NCBI GenBank assembly: GCA_029379215.1
Contig: JAQYWO010000026.1
Coordinates: 1 to 50,903 of the forward strand
Reading direction: 5' to 3'
Length of the DNA: 50,903 bases
Source: Rhizonema sp. PD37
GTDB taxonomy: Bacteria > Cyanobacteriota > Cyanobacteriia > Cyanobacteriales > Nostocaceae
Shown: piece by piece, positions 18,001 to 26,179 of the stretch
How positions within the stretch are numbered: position 1 is the first letter of the stretch
How the letters are laid out: each line of letters starts with the position of its first letter
The notes under the pieces: model-generated
The model's input: only the letters and a program-made list of their open reading frames with translations
What the model was told of the DNA's origin: nothing
The model's database searches: none
Position numbers and translations under genes: made by a program

Positions 18001-18761
18001 AACACGCTTTGGCATTGCAGGCGCAAGGCGTTGAGAATGTATCTGCAAGGTTGTTTTCTAACCCGGCAGGTGATTTTGGTTCGTTGGTGAATGATCGTGT
18101 GGTGGATGGGAATTGGGAGTCTGGAGAGGAGTTGGGCAATACTTGGCAAAGTCGGAATGTGTTTAGCTATGGGAGAGAAGATAAAGGTCAAGCTAGACCA
18201 CAAGTTTTGGATAAACTATTACAGACAAGCGATCGCATTGTCCAAGAAATTGATTCGGTAGAATACGGTTTAACCGACATTCAAGAATACTACGCCAATA
18301 CAGGCGGTTTGAAAAAAGCAGCAGAAAAACAACGCGGACAAAAAGTCACAACGAGTTTTGTGGAAAGTTTTTCCAAAGACACCGAACCCCGCAACTTAGA
18401 TGATTTGCTGCGGATGGAGTATCGCACCAAGTTACTGAATCCTAAATGGGCGGAAGCAATGGCAAATCAAGGTTCGGGCGGTACTTTTGAAATTTCTCAA
18501 CGCATGACGGCGTTAATTGGTTGGGGTGGAACTGCGGATTTTACCGAGGATTGGGTATACGACCAGGCTGCGCATACTTATGCTTTTGATGCCGTGATGG
18601 CAGAGAAGCTACGTACTAGCAATCCCGAAGCTTTCCGTAATATCGTCAGCAGAATGCTAGAAGCCCACGGACGCGGTTTTTGGAATGCTGATGATGAGAA
18701 GTTGCAGAAGTTACGAGAGTTGTATGATTTAACTGATGAGGAGTTAGAGGGTATAAATTAG
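15063..18761 (+). CDS. Magnesium chelatase subunit H paralogue (ChlH/BchH/CobN family)
   Basis: H subunits bind protoporphyrin IX and, with the I and D ATPases, insert Mg2+ in chlorophyll synthesis. This 1232-residue copy has the N-terminal domain VFESALELMSLTQLGAFAIG and GREEDKLAGYISFLKIGPKL. The CobN/BchH core follows (PNMGLLHPQYSGYFESP, FGMHGTVEWLPGSPLGNTGY, YIYAANNPSESILAKRRGYG), with the conserved C-terminal IGWGGTADFTEDWVYDQAA. It begins MKRIVLIAGFESFNADLYRK, unlike the ~1330-residue housekeeping ChlH, so it is the second, shorter cyanobacterial paralogue. It could also serve another metallation. Residues ~490-520 carry an insertion made of an intergenic repeat. No chlI or chlD is nearby. 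Confidence 0.9.
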   Translation: MKRIVLIAGFESFNADLYRKAAFLATSRCTELDLRVFSDRDLTSKRTEVEAALQYADVFFGSLLFDYDSCLWLRDRISNIPIRLVFESALELMSLTQLGAFAIGDKPKGMPKPVKFILDKFSNGREEDKLAGYISFLKIGPKLLKFVPVQKVQDLRNWLIIYGYWNAGGPENVAALFWTLAEKYLKLKAGEIPPPIETPNMGLLHPQYSGYFESPREYLEWYHKRRIAEGKLLPSSPVIGILLYRKHVVTKQPYIPQLIHHFEEAGMIPLPIFINGVEGHVAVRDWMTTDYETQQRHLGHVSIPSLSSEAVKVDAIVSTIGFPLVGGPAGSMEAGRQTQVAVEILSAKNVPYIVAAPLLIQDISSWTRQGIGGLQSVVLYALPELDGAIDTVPLGGLVGEKIYLVPERVQRLIGRVQSWISLRRKPVSERKIAIILYGFPPGYGAVGTAALLNVPRSLLKFLQALKEQGYTVGDLPEEGEELIHRVKEAENNPNPALPASEEGVLLPSYGEGSSVNVRTLEKWLGYLHTSRIEKQWKSLTGTGIKTDGDEFQIGGVWLGNVWIGVQPPLGIQGDPMRLMFERDLTPHPQYAAFYKWLQNEFQADAIIHFGMHGTVEWLPGSPLGNTGYSWSDILLGDLPNLYIYAANNPSESILAKRRGYGVLISHNVPPYGRAGLYKELMVVRDLISEYREDPQKNYVLKEAICQKIVDTGLDRDCPFEDAKQLGIALSFENIRLFSDRAFDDYLVKLYEYLQVLENRLFSSGLHTLGDVPNEEEMAGYLKAYFGNEPPESEEREEEERQIRELLMQTTDELTNLLRGLNGEYILPAPGGDLLRDGAGVLPTGRNIHALDPYRMPSFAAYARGREIGEKIIAQHLQEYGKYPETVAVMLWGLDAIKTKGESLGILLELVGAEPVKEGTGRIVRYELKPLSEVGHPRIDVLGNLSGIFRDSFVNIIELLDDLFQRAVDADEPEDWNFIRKHALALQAQGVENVSARLFSNPAGDFGSLVNDRVVDGNWESGEELGNTWQSRNVFSYGREDKGQARPQVLDKLLQTSDRIVQEIDSVEYGLTDIQEYYANTGGLKKAAEKQRGQKVTTSFVESFSKDTEPRNLDDLLRMEYRTKLLNPKWAEAMANQGSGGTFEISQRMTALIGWGGTADFTEDWVYDQAAHTYAFDAVMAEKLRTSNPEAFRNIVSRMLEAHGRGFWNADDEKLQKLRELYDLTDEELEGIN
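16533..16605 (+). repeat. In-frame repeat insertion inside the H-subunit gene
   Basis: AACCCCAACCCAGCCCTCCC followed by CGCTAGCGAGGAGGGAG and a CCTTC-GAAGG stem is the kind of repeat usually found between Nostocales genes. Here it is read as NNPNPALPASEEGVLLPSYG within the protein, with a stem at 16,550-16,571. The frame is kept, so the insert likely forms an exposed loop. Confidence 0.65.
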
Positions 18762-19529
18762 TTAGGGTAAGCACTTCTCAAACGCTATTTGGACTTTTTC
18801 TCGTAGTTGAGCAGTTAATACCAAGTAAAAAAAAGAATGCGACAGATGCCCATGTAACCTGAGTTCGACGTAAAAAAAGACTGAAAAGTAGACAGAATGA
18901 ACTTTGTAGCAATACAGGGCTTTCTGAGTTAATGTCAATAATATTTAATAAATGAGAATAGACGTGAATGGTGTCGAAAAAGAAGTATGATGAATTCGTG
19001 ACGGATTCATTTTCAAATATGTCTAATCACAATCCGTGTATGAAGAGCAACGCTTAGACACTGAGCCGCAATCGTGCGCTCGTAAACTAATAAAATTGAT
19101 GATCAAGAAGATATTGAATTACAGACACAATCAAAAAACTTGCGAAAAATGATGTCGTAATTAAATCAAAAAAATAATGAAATAATCACACAATCTATAA
19201 TCACTTATCCTAAAGTAGAAATGAGTTTTTTTTCGGAAGTCGCTTAAATTATAGTGATTGCCAAAGTTTCAGGAGGTAAGAAATATGTCTCATATTTCTG
19301 GTTAGAAAAGCAAACAAGAGCGATTTTTGAAATTAGCGTAGGCGTAGCCCGCCGCAGGCATCGCCTGAACAAGCACCCGTCCCAATTTTCTCTACCCCTT
19401 ACGCTATTTCACTGGTTTAGTAGTAATTTATTTGGCATACTTTTTACGTAATCTTTTTCAAAAATCAAATAGGATTTTTATATAATTAATCGGTATGCAA
19501 TGGGAAGCGAAGGTGAGGGGGCAACATAA
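18762..19529. other. Intergenic region with repeat and IS relic
   Basis: This 768-bp gap holds no convincing gene. It contains a typical Nostocales repeat (GCGTAGGCGTAGCCC then GCCGCAGGCATCGC, 19,336-19,364) and an isolated IS630-type end at 19,454-19,484. The 65-codon frame at 19,254-19,451 is just translation through that repeat. The first 500 bp show nothing else I recognise. Confidence 0.5.
19454..19484. mobile_element. Solo IS630-type terminal sequence
   Basis: TTTTTCAAAAATCAAATAGG plus ATTTTTATA matches the end sequence at the transposase stop codon of the element at 40-41.7 kb (CAAAAATCAAATAGGA). No transposase is attached. It is a footprint of a related insertion or of a non-autonomous element. 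Confidence 0.55.
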
Positions 19530-20813
19530 ATGCAAATTATCAAAGAGTATGTCCAGCGCTGGTACGAGAGTGGACTAGACCCTGATCAGTATATTTGCCG
19601 TCAAAAGCAGGGTAATCTAGTTGAGATTGAAGAAGCGGCAACTGGTGAGCGTCGAACAGTTCTTAACTTTTGCTCGAATGATTTTTTGGGACTAGTTCAA
19701 GAAGAAGCTGTCAAACAAGCTGCTATTAATGCTATTCTCAAATATGGAACATCTAACAGTGCTTGCTCGGTCTCAAGTGGGCGTATTGACCTACATCAAC
19801 AATTAGAGGACGAGATTTCCGCTTTTAAGGATTTGCCCCACACGCAGCTATTTATGAATGCTTGGATGGCAATGCAAGCTTTAATGGATGCCTTCTGTCA
19901 CTTAGCAGTTCCAGTGCCAGGATTTCAGAATACCCAAGAGACTTTGATTCTCACTGATGTTCTTAATCATGCCTGTATTGTTTCAGCAATTGTTAATGCG
20001 GGGACTCGTTCCGGTAAAGCGTTTGGTCATAGCCCTCGCGTCCGAGTCAAAGCGTACCGTCATTGTAATGTAGAAGATTTAGCTCGCAAACTGCATCGGT
20101 ATGCGCGAACCAATGATCGAATTATGGTGATATCTGATGCCGTCTTCTCTATGGATGGCGATATTGCACCACTGCCAGATATGCTAAACGTGCTGCACAG
20201 TTACGAAGGCAGCGTACTCGTTATGGATGAGGCACATGCCAGCGGGTCAATTGGCGCAACAGGAAGAGGAATTTATGAACACTTTAATATCACACCGTCT
20301 CATGCGATTGAGCAGGGTGTTGTGCCGCTGATTATGACAACTTTATCTAAGTTTGCCGCCTCAGCCGGAGCAGCTATCAGCACTCATTTTGCAGAGTTAA
20401 AACCACTGTTAAATGTTTCTCCGACTTCAATTGGCACAATTTCTTTGCCGCCAGCAAACACTGCTGCGGCGTTGGAGAGTATTCGTCTGGTTGGCAAATT
20501 TCCGGCACGGGTGAAACAACTTCAGGATAACACTCGGTACTTGCGATCGCGCTTAGCTGAGCATGATATTGATGCCATTGGTGAAACCAATATTGTGCCA
20601 GTTCTTTTACCAACAGAAACTAATCCCAAGATGTTTGCAAGACATATCATGGAAGACCACGGTATTTGGGTAAGTCCGGTTTGGTTTATTGCTAAACCCC
20701 GGCGGATTCGGATTACTGTTAATGCCCTTCATACCCAAGAGGATATGGAACATTTGGTTGCAGCGATGGTAGCAACTCGGAACTTGTTGTACAAACCAAC
20801 AATGAGTGCATAG
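19530..20813 (+). CDS. Alpha-oxoamine synthase family PLP enzyme (BioF/KBL/HemA-like)
   Basis: Members condense an amino acid with an acyl-CoA or acyl-ACP, with loss of CO2. The 427-residue product shows LNFCSNDFLGL, the DEAH aspartate region at 233-236 (VMDEAHASGSIGATGRG) and the PLP lysine K274 in TTLSKFAASAGAA. SVSSGRIDLHQQLEDEISAF replaces the usual RxxxGxxxxHxxLE block. Compared with BioF or KBL, the loop after LPHTQLFMNAWMA and the TDVLNHACIVSAIVNAG stretch are unusual. It could be a 5-aminolevulinate-synthase-like, biotin-type or lipid-forming (CqsA/sphingolipid-type) enzyme; I cannot decide. GGGGGCAACATAA before the ATG includes a weak ribosome-binding site. It follows the H-subunit gene on the same strand after 768 bp, so co-transcription is doubtful. 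Confidence 0.85.
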   Translation: MQIIKEYVQRWYESGLDPDQYICRQKQGNLVEIEEAATGERRTVLNFCSNDFLGLVQEEAVKQAAINAILKYGTSNSACSVSSGRIDLHQQLEDEISAFKDLPHTQLFMNAWMAMQALMDAFCHLAVPVPGFQNTQETLILTDVLNHACIVSAIVNAGTRSGKAFGHSPRVRVKAYRHCNVEDLARKLHRYARTNDRIMVISDAVFSMDGDIAPLPDMLNVLHSYEGSVLVMDEAHASGSIGATGRGIYEHFNITPSHAIEQGVVPLIMTTLSKFAASAGAAISTHFAELKPLLNVSPTSIGTISLPPANTAAALESIRLVGKFPARVKQLQDNTRYLRSRLAEHDIDAIGETNIVPVLLPTETNPKMFARHIMEDHGIWVSPVWFIAKPRRIRITVNALHTQEDMEHLVAAMVATRNLLYKPTMSA

Positions 20814-21071
20814 CTACTTTGGGCGTTGCTGAAACTGTAATGAATTAAGCTGGCAGAGGAACCGTCCGATACTTCAAGTAGTGAAGCAGCAAACGGAGCG
20901 AACATTTCAACATCTCAACTCACATCCTGCACCTGGAAAAACTGATGTCAAAACCACAACTACGTGCAAGGGGAATCAATCGCTCAATATCAAGTAATAT
21001 CAAATCCGGTAGCATCGAAGTGATATGATTGGAACGAAAGAATCAAGGGTGCATTGAAGCAGGCGATCGCC
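20814..21071. other. Intergenic region upstream of the IS630 relic
   Basis: No gene is visible. The stretch leads into a truncated transposase start and then a repeat cluster, and is probably debris of the same insertion. Confidence 0.4.
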
Positions 21072-21197
21072 ATGCCGAAAAAATTGAAAATAGAGCAACA
21101 TCAATCTGTAGAAGAGTTGTCGAAGCTTTACTGTCAAGCATCAGACCCAATAGAACGTACGCGCTGGCAAATAATCTGGCTCCGAGCGTCACGGTGA
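21072..21197 (+). pseudogene. IS630-family transposase N-terminal fragment
   Basis: From the ATG the frame reads MPKKLKIEQHQSVEELSKLY, then QASDPIERTRWQIIWLRAS. This is the start of the helix-turn-helix domain of cyanobacterial IS630 transposases. It stops at 41 codons where a GC-rich repeat cluster begins, and no DDE domain follows. It is a relic cut by the repeat. Confidence 0.75.
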
Positions 21198-21330
21198 GAC
21201 AGCCCCTACGGAGGGTTTCCCTCCGTAGGGGACTGCGTTAGCGAAGCGGTAGCGAGTCTTCTCCCAAGGGGAGACGCCAAAGGCGAACGAGCGTCACCCG
21301 AAGGGCTGTTGGCCCTTACTACCAGAGAAG
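21195..21330. repeat. GC-rich Nostocales repeat cluster
   Basis: A perfect 13-bp stem (CCCCTACGGAGGG-TTT-CCCTCCGTAGGGG, 21,203-21,231) is followed by GCGTTAGCGAAGCGGTAGCGA and AAGGGGAGACGCC-AAAGGCGAACGAGCGTC. The motif GTTAGCGAAGCGGTAGCGA recurs at 25,937-25,960. The cluster truncates a transposase gene, so it arrived after that IS. Confidence 0.7.
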
Positions 21331-21372
21331 AATCTGCATCTGTTATTAGAATGTGTAAGTTTGGCGGAAGTC

Positions 21373-23196
21373 TTAAAACCTAAATAAAGTACGAACCCAG
21401 GCATATAAACTACTAGGATTGCTGGCATCAGAGTCTGGTGCAGTAACCCAAATCAACCCTGGCGTAATCTCAATGTTATCTGTCAGTTTATATTGATAGA
21501 ATGTCTCTATGTGCAGGGAGACATCTTTGTCCGCTTGCCCCAAACCTGCTCCCAAATCTACTCTCTTATTCAGACTGATAAGTCTCGGTGCCATGCCAAC
21601 AAAAAACCCTCCTTGACTACCTTGACTAAAAAGATCCGGGAATGCTAGTCCTATCGCCCAATCCATAGCTCGACCATCTCCACGCCCTAAATAGCGGTGT
21701 ACTGCATAACTTACCCACCCATTGATTGCAAACTTGGGATTAACTCGATAGAACGCCTGTACCCCATATAGGTTGCCGACAGTTCCGGTTCCAGCCACTG
21801 TACTATTTACCAGATTACTCCCAGCTGCTGGACCAAAGTTTGTTCCATTGAAACCTAAAGTATTTGGCGGGCTATAAGTATTGACGTATGCAGCAGATAT
21901 CCGAAAATTGCTTTTGGGGGGGTTGTACAATATTTGCCCTAGAAATAAATATCTGCCGGAGAATAAGCCATTATTAGGTGACGGATTGGCACCGTTGGGG
22001 GCGCTGTAAGCTAGACCTACTTGGAACTGTTTACCTAATTTTTGGAGTACTGCAATTCCGGCACCGTTATCTCCATAATTATAGACTAAAGCCCGCCGCG
22101 AAAATCGTGAAATCCCATTAGCACCACTGGCAAAACTAGATTCAAAATATGGGTTAATCGGAACAGAAAAGCCTATCTCATTAGCTCCATCGTTTTGGGC
22201 ATAAATATTGACTTGGGTATTTGGAGCCGGTAGAAACCGATAGCGGAAACCAGTCAGTGCAACTTGATTGGGTGCAAGTGTAAGAACGGCGTTATCAGAA
22301 GTTCTCCCATCATAAGTTCCCAATAATCCCGCTCTTGTTTGTCCCAATGAGGTAATATTTGCACCTCCCGCTGTTATGCTTAGTACATCTTTACCAGTAA
22401 AACTTGTGTTCAAGCGCAAAGACACATTATCTTGCAATGTGACGACACGAGGCGCTGGTTTCTTGGTAATGACGTTATTGCCCGCCAAAAGTGAGCCAAT
22501 GACAATCTGGGCTCGACCATTCAATATACTTGTGGCGGAAAACTGTTGTTGTTTGAGAGTCTCTGTTTTTGCCTCGAGCAGATCAACTCTTCCCCGCAGT
22601 GTCGTCAGTTCTGTTGAAAATTGATTTTGTAATATTTGCAGGGTTTCCCAGTCCTGTTTTCTGACTAAATCGCTTGTATTAATTGTCAGCAACTCTCGTA
22701 ATCGCTCTAATGCTGCATTCAACGCTGCTGCAAATTCGTAGCGAGTCAATGTTCGATTACCTTGAAAAGTGTGGTTGGGATAACCGGTAATGACACCATA
22801 GCGTTCCACTAATGATTGCAATGCCTGAAAAGCCCAGTCTGTCGATTTGACATCCGAAAGCTGGGAGACAGAATTAGCTTGGTCTTCTTTTTGTGAGTCA
22901 GTAGGTTTAGAAATAGGCGATCGCTTGCCATTTAAAATATCAGAGACAGAATTAATCTGATCTTTTTCTTTAGAGTCAGCAGCTTGAGAAATAGATGATT
23001 GTTCAGGGACTGGCGAAAGTGTTTGTGAGATAGGCTTGAGGAGTGACGGAGATGAAGGCACACTCAAAGTAGATAAGGAAGATTCTGGTATATCTGCCCA
23101 AGTCTTTGCAGGATGAATAAACAGGATCGTAAACACATCTATCATGGAAAGCAGGAACAGTATCCATCTAGAATTCCAGTAAAATTTTGACAACAT
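21373..23196 (-). CDS. SLH-domain OprB-type outer-membrane porin ('iron uptake porin')
   Basis: This 607-residue outer-membrane protein begins with a hydrophobic signal (WILFLLSMIDVFTILFI). A low-complexity Ser/Asp linker follows, with a near-duplicate of DSKEKDQINSVSD. The S-layer-homology domain is at about residues 110-165 (STDWAFQALQSLVERYGVIT, GNRTLTRYEFAAALNAALER), then a short coiled coil (~190-215). The rest is a beta-barrel of the carbohydrate-selective porin (OprB) family ending in aromatic F (VRTLFRF). Cyanobacterial members are the main outer-membrane channels, and the SLH domain binds the cell wall. Several pass inorganic ions, including iron. It is divergent from the small secreted protein gene across an 1.1-kb gap. 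Confidence 0.9.
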   Translation of the reverse strand: MLSKFYWNSRWILFLLSMIDVFTILFIHPAKTWADIPESSLSTLSVPSSPSLLKPISQTLSPVPEQSSISQAADSKEKDQINSVSDILNGKRSPISKPTDSQKEDQANSVSQLSDVKSTDWAFQALQSLVERYGVITGYPNHTFQGNRTLTRYEFAAALNAALERLRELLTINTSDLVRKQDWETLQILQNQFSTELTTLRGRVDLLEAKTETLKQQQFSATSILNGRAQIVIGSLLAGNNVITKKPAPRVVTLQDNVSLRLNTSFTGKDVLSITAGGANITSLGQTRAGLLGTYDGRTSDNAVLTLAPNQVALTGFRYRFLPAPNTQVNIYAQNDGANEIGFSVPINPYFESSFASGANGISRFSRRALVYNYGDNGAGIAVLQKLGKQFQVGLAYSAPNGANPSPNNGLFSGRYLFLGQILYNPPKSNFRISAAYVNTYSPPNTLGFNGTNFGPAAGSNLVNSTVAGTGTVGNLYGVQAFYRVNPKFAINGWVSYAVHRYLGRGDGRAMDWAIGLAFPDLFSQGSQGGFFVGMAPRLISLNKRVDLGAGLGQADKDVSLHIETFYQYKLTDNIEITPGLIWVTAPDSDASNPSSLYAWVRTLFRF

Positions 23197-24307
23197 AACT
23201 CCTCAACCTCAAAACTGTATGTATTGGCTCAAAACAAAAATTGATAGAGCAAATTACAAAAAAGGGAGCAGGGAATAGAGAACTAAAAAAATGAGCGTTG
23301 TGGGTAAGACAGCCTACTTTAAAAAAAGATGTGTTGCGAGACACGCTCTTTTAGAGAAACAAGGCATCCTTGAATCCCACAGATGCGCTTCGTGGGAATT
23401 CAAGATATCTCTACTCCCTACTTCCTGCTCTGGAGTTCCTTCTCAACAGAAACACTTGCTCAGAGCGTTCTGCTAATTATCATTAATTGGCGTTTTTCAG
23501 CAAAATCTTGCAAGATTTTGGAATTTGCCAGAACATTTGTTTCTCTCCCGCAAATCCTCTAGTTCTGAAAATCCTGTTCCTATTTTTATGAGTATCAGGA
23601 GAAAGACTTTCAAGCACACATTAATAAAAACAGACATTTTTGAGATATCTGTTTTTATTAATGACAGTGTCAGAAGTTTTTCACTGATTAATTAAAATCT
23701 CTAAAGTTTGATTTCGACTTCAATTATTTCCTAGTCATCCCTAATGATCATAGAATTCATAAATAAAGTACTGCAGTTTTATCTGTTTACCGTATTTTAC
23801 GATAAAGTAATTTTCGCATATAGCCTTGTGTAATGCAAGGATTGTGTTAATAAAATTTTTTCAATCAAAAAACAGTAGAATTTGATTGCAGTCAGTAAGC
23901 ATCGTTTGAAATAACTTACAGCACATTGCAAGTAAATGAAGTACAACACTCTCGAGTTGAAAGCTAGACTCCAAGCTCTTTTTACTTCTGACTCCTGATT
24001 CCTGACTCCTGAATTCTGCTGTAAGATTCTAGCTCAAAGAACACAGAAAGTTAACACACCTTAAAAAAGCTAATATTGTAGACTAGTATATTGACAAAAA
24101 ACACAATATACACATCTGAGCAATCTGTGCAGGAGTTGTAAACTTACTCGCTACGGCAGGCAACAGGAAAGAAGGATACACAGGGATAGTGATAAATAAT
24201 TTGTTACTTAAGTGATCAGTCTTATGGAAGATAGAATAGACGATACGGTTCGTTATGGTTAAGCTATCAAGGTTATTAAAACCTGCTTTCATGAAACAAA
24301 GGTTTGA
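23197..24307. other. 1.1-kb divergent intergenic region with hairpins
   Basis: No gene is seen. It holds a 16-bp perfect inverted repeat (23,619-23,663), a TTTACCGTA-type palindrome at 23,783-23,807 and a CCTTG-CAAGG stem shortly after it. It also holds a short tandem repeat of the CTGACTCCTGATT type at 23,988-24,018. It separates the porin gene from the secreted-protein gene and probably contains both promoters. Confidence 0.55.
23619..23663. repeat. Perfect 16-bp inverted repeat
   Basis: CATTAATAAAAACAGA (23,619-23,634) pairs exactly with TCTGTTTTTATTAATG (23,648-23,663) over a 13-nt loop. It is over 400 bp from the nearest gene on each side, so it is not an ordinary terminator. It could be a small RNA end or a mobile palindrome. 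Confidence 0.6.
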
Positions 24308-24667
24308 ATGATGAAAGGTTTATTTGTTGGTGGCTTATCCGTTTTGCTCTTATCTACTGTTTCTACAAGTGCAGTTCGCGCTGAACAAGCAGCTTTTAAT
24401 CCTGCTGTTTCCAGTAAAACTTCTGCTTATGAAACTCAGGTATCACCTGTTAAACTTGTCCTTTTAGCTTATAGAGGTGAATTAAAAAGCGCTGGCATTC
24501 CCAGTTATGAACAGTTTCAGAATGCTTTGATTAACAAACAAATTACAGCTAAGGATCTTGTAAGAGGTGCTATTAGCTCAAGGCTACTACCACCAGGAAC
24601 TCTTAGTGATCAAAAATTTCTTAAAGACGTTGATAGTCAATTGTTTAATTTCTCCTACAATCTCTGA
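24308..24667 (+). CDS. Small secreted protein of unknown function
   Basis: This 119-residue protein has a clear signal peptide (residues 1-25, MMKGLFVGGLSVLLLSTVST then SAVRA with cleavage before EQ). The mature part contains LVLLAYRGELKSAGIPSYEQ followed by FQNALINKQITAKDLVRGAI and SSRLLPPGTLSDQKFL, predicted helical. Similar short periplasmic proteins occur in Nostocales, but I know no function. It is a single gene. Two adjacent ATG codons are possible starts. Confidence 0.65.
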   Translation: MMKGLFVGGLSVLLLSTVSTSAVRAEQAAFNPAVSSKTSAYETQVSPVKLVLLAYRGELKSAGIPSYEQFQNALINKQITAKDLVRGAISSRLLPPGTLSDQKFLKDVDSQLFNFSYNL

Positions 24668-25127
24668 TAGGTTACGGCTAAAACCCAGTTGTCGTTGGGA
24701 CTGAAAACTTTTTCTGCAATCCGCACCATTCGCTGACTATCTCCAGAATTTCTGTAGTCATGCATGTATGCAAAGAGACTAAATTACGGAGAAAAGCTTT
24801 AGCAATAGCTTTGTGATGAGCGTAGACACGTTAGCGACGTACCCCTGCGGGGAAGCAAGCGTGACAAGTAGTGTCACGCACTCCTAAGAGCGCGACTCTG
24901 CTTGCCTTAAGGCATCGCACAAGCTGGATCTGCCTCAACAACCTCCTTGGATAAATTGACCGTTGTTTCCGACACTAAATAATTGCTCAAAAAAGTCATT
25001 GATAGCATTTACAGCTCTTAATGAATCAGTGGTGACTGCCAGTTCTTGAGAATCTGTTAACATCGTTTTTTCTAAACGATCCCACAGCTACAACTACTTA
25101 GTTTTTTGATGCCAAAATTTTTACTTA

Positions 25128-25197
25128 AACTCTATCAGTTTACCGTACTTTATAACTGTTAAATAAGAGTGTTGCACAGACCGCAGTAAAAAGCAAG
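25128..25197. promoter_or_regulatory. Shared TTTACCGTA / TTGCACAG element (upstream of LLM gene)
   Basis: AACTCTATCAGTTTACCGTA at 25,128-25,147, TTGCACAG at 25,172-25,179 and AAAAAGCAAG at 25,188-25,197 recur in the same order at 42,510-42,564 upstream of the second TauD gene. It could be a regulator site or a shared ancient repeat. It is about 1 kb from the LLM start codon, which is far for a promoter element. Confidence 0.35.
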
Positions 25198-25839
25198 CGA
25201 TCTTACATAAGTACACAATCAACTCTCTATTTGCAAAATTCAGGATATTTACGCTATTTTTTATATCAGACTATTATATTCCTACCAATATACAGAAAAT
25301 TATCTAAATAACCTCTTATTCCCCAAATGTTCTCAGGAGGTTCATTATCTTATCCGAACCGTATTGTCTTACTGAACCTTATTTACTAGACATCATACTT
25401 TTATTAATTGGTTGGGTTTCTTCGCCTTAAACGTGGGTTCATCTACAACTGTATCTTCAGTTCGCGTGGAGAGACAGCTAGAAGATATAAGGTAGAGATG
25501 ATTGGTTAGACTGCGCCTTCCTTGTGACGCTTGTTCCGATGCTATGAGCGTCGCTAACACTACCGCTACCGCTTTGCACCTCATCTAGGGCAAGGCTTTT
25601 TTTTAACCATATACATTTAGGTTTTCTAATAATTAGATATACGTACTTCTAGGTTTACATATATTTTGTTTACAAAGAGGTTGTCTTTTGCCAGGGTATT
25701 AAGTCAGAATTCATACAAATCACCTGTTAATCGGTAAACAAATAGTACTTTAGATTTGTCAACTACTCCCTACCCGGCGTAAGATTACCTATCTTTTTGA
25801 CTTCAAACTTGGCGTTCTTGGCGCGGACAGATTCTTACG

Positions 25840-25990
25840 GAGGGAAACCCTCCTGCGAACTGTCCTTGTCTTGGTGAACCAGCGCGCATGAGGCGTTTTC
25901 CCGCCGTAGGCGACTGGAGAACCCGATCTTCGCAGCGTTAGCGTTAGCGAAGCGGTAGCGACGGAGGAGCGTCGGAACGAGCGTCAGGGC
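25840..25990. repeat. GC-rich Nostocales repeat cluster
   Basis: ACGGAGGGAAACCCTCC, CGTTAGCGTTAGCGAAGCGG and GACGGAGGAGCGTCGGAACG follow each other, closely related to the cluster at 21.2 kb. Non-coding. Confidence 0.65.
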
Positions 25991-26179
25991 GGTTTAATGT
26001 ATCGGTATTCTTCTAGCGGGAAGGGAGTAGCTGTGTGCCTTTGACCAAGATATGTCAGTCAATCAGAGTGAAAGCATGAGTTTTGAGCAGCAGTCAAATA
26101 ATAATTGACCTTAGATGAAAAGGCCTTTCAGCAGGAACGCTAAGCGCCGCTAACGCACTACAGAAAAGAAAAAAGCATT

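Larger units (their letters stand above)
24668..26179. other. 1.5-kb intergenic region with repeats and a candidate control element
   Basis: No gene is convincing. A GC-rich repeat mosaic lies at 24,815-24,920 (with a GCGTGACA-TGTCACGC hairpin at 24,859-24,879) and another at about 25,840-25,990. A sequence shared with the TauD upstream region is at 25,128-25,197. The 63-codon frame at 25,393-25,584 reads partly through repeats. The region precedes the LLM monooxygenase gene, whose promoter must lie here. Confidence 0.5.

Noticed and set aside
17199..18203. Several minus-strand open frames of 60-116 codons inside the chelatase gene
   Set aside because: They are mirror images of the strongly conserved plus-strand H-subunit coding sequence.
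19254..19451. 65-codon plus-strand open frame
   Set aside because: Its middle is the Nostocales repeat GCGTAGGCGTAGCCC and its end reads toward the IS relic; it starts at a GTG without a ribosome-binding site.
25393..25584. 63-codon minus-strand open frame
   Set aside because: Composition is that of repeat-derived sequence, and there is no ribosome-binding site or recognisable family.
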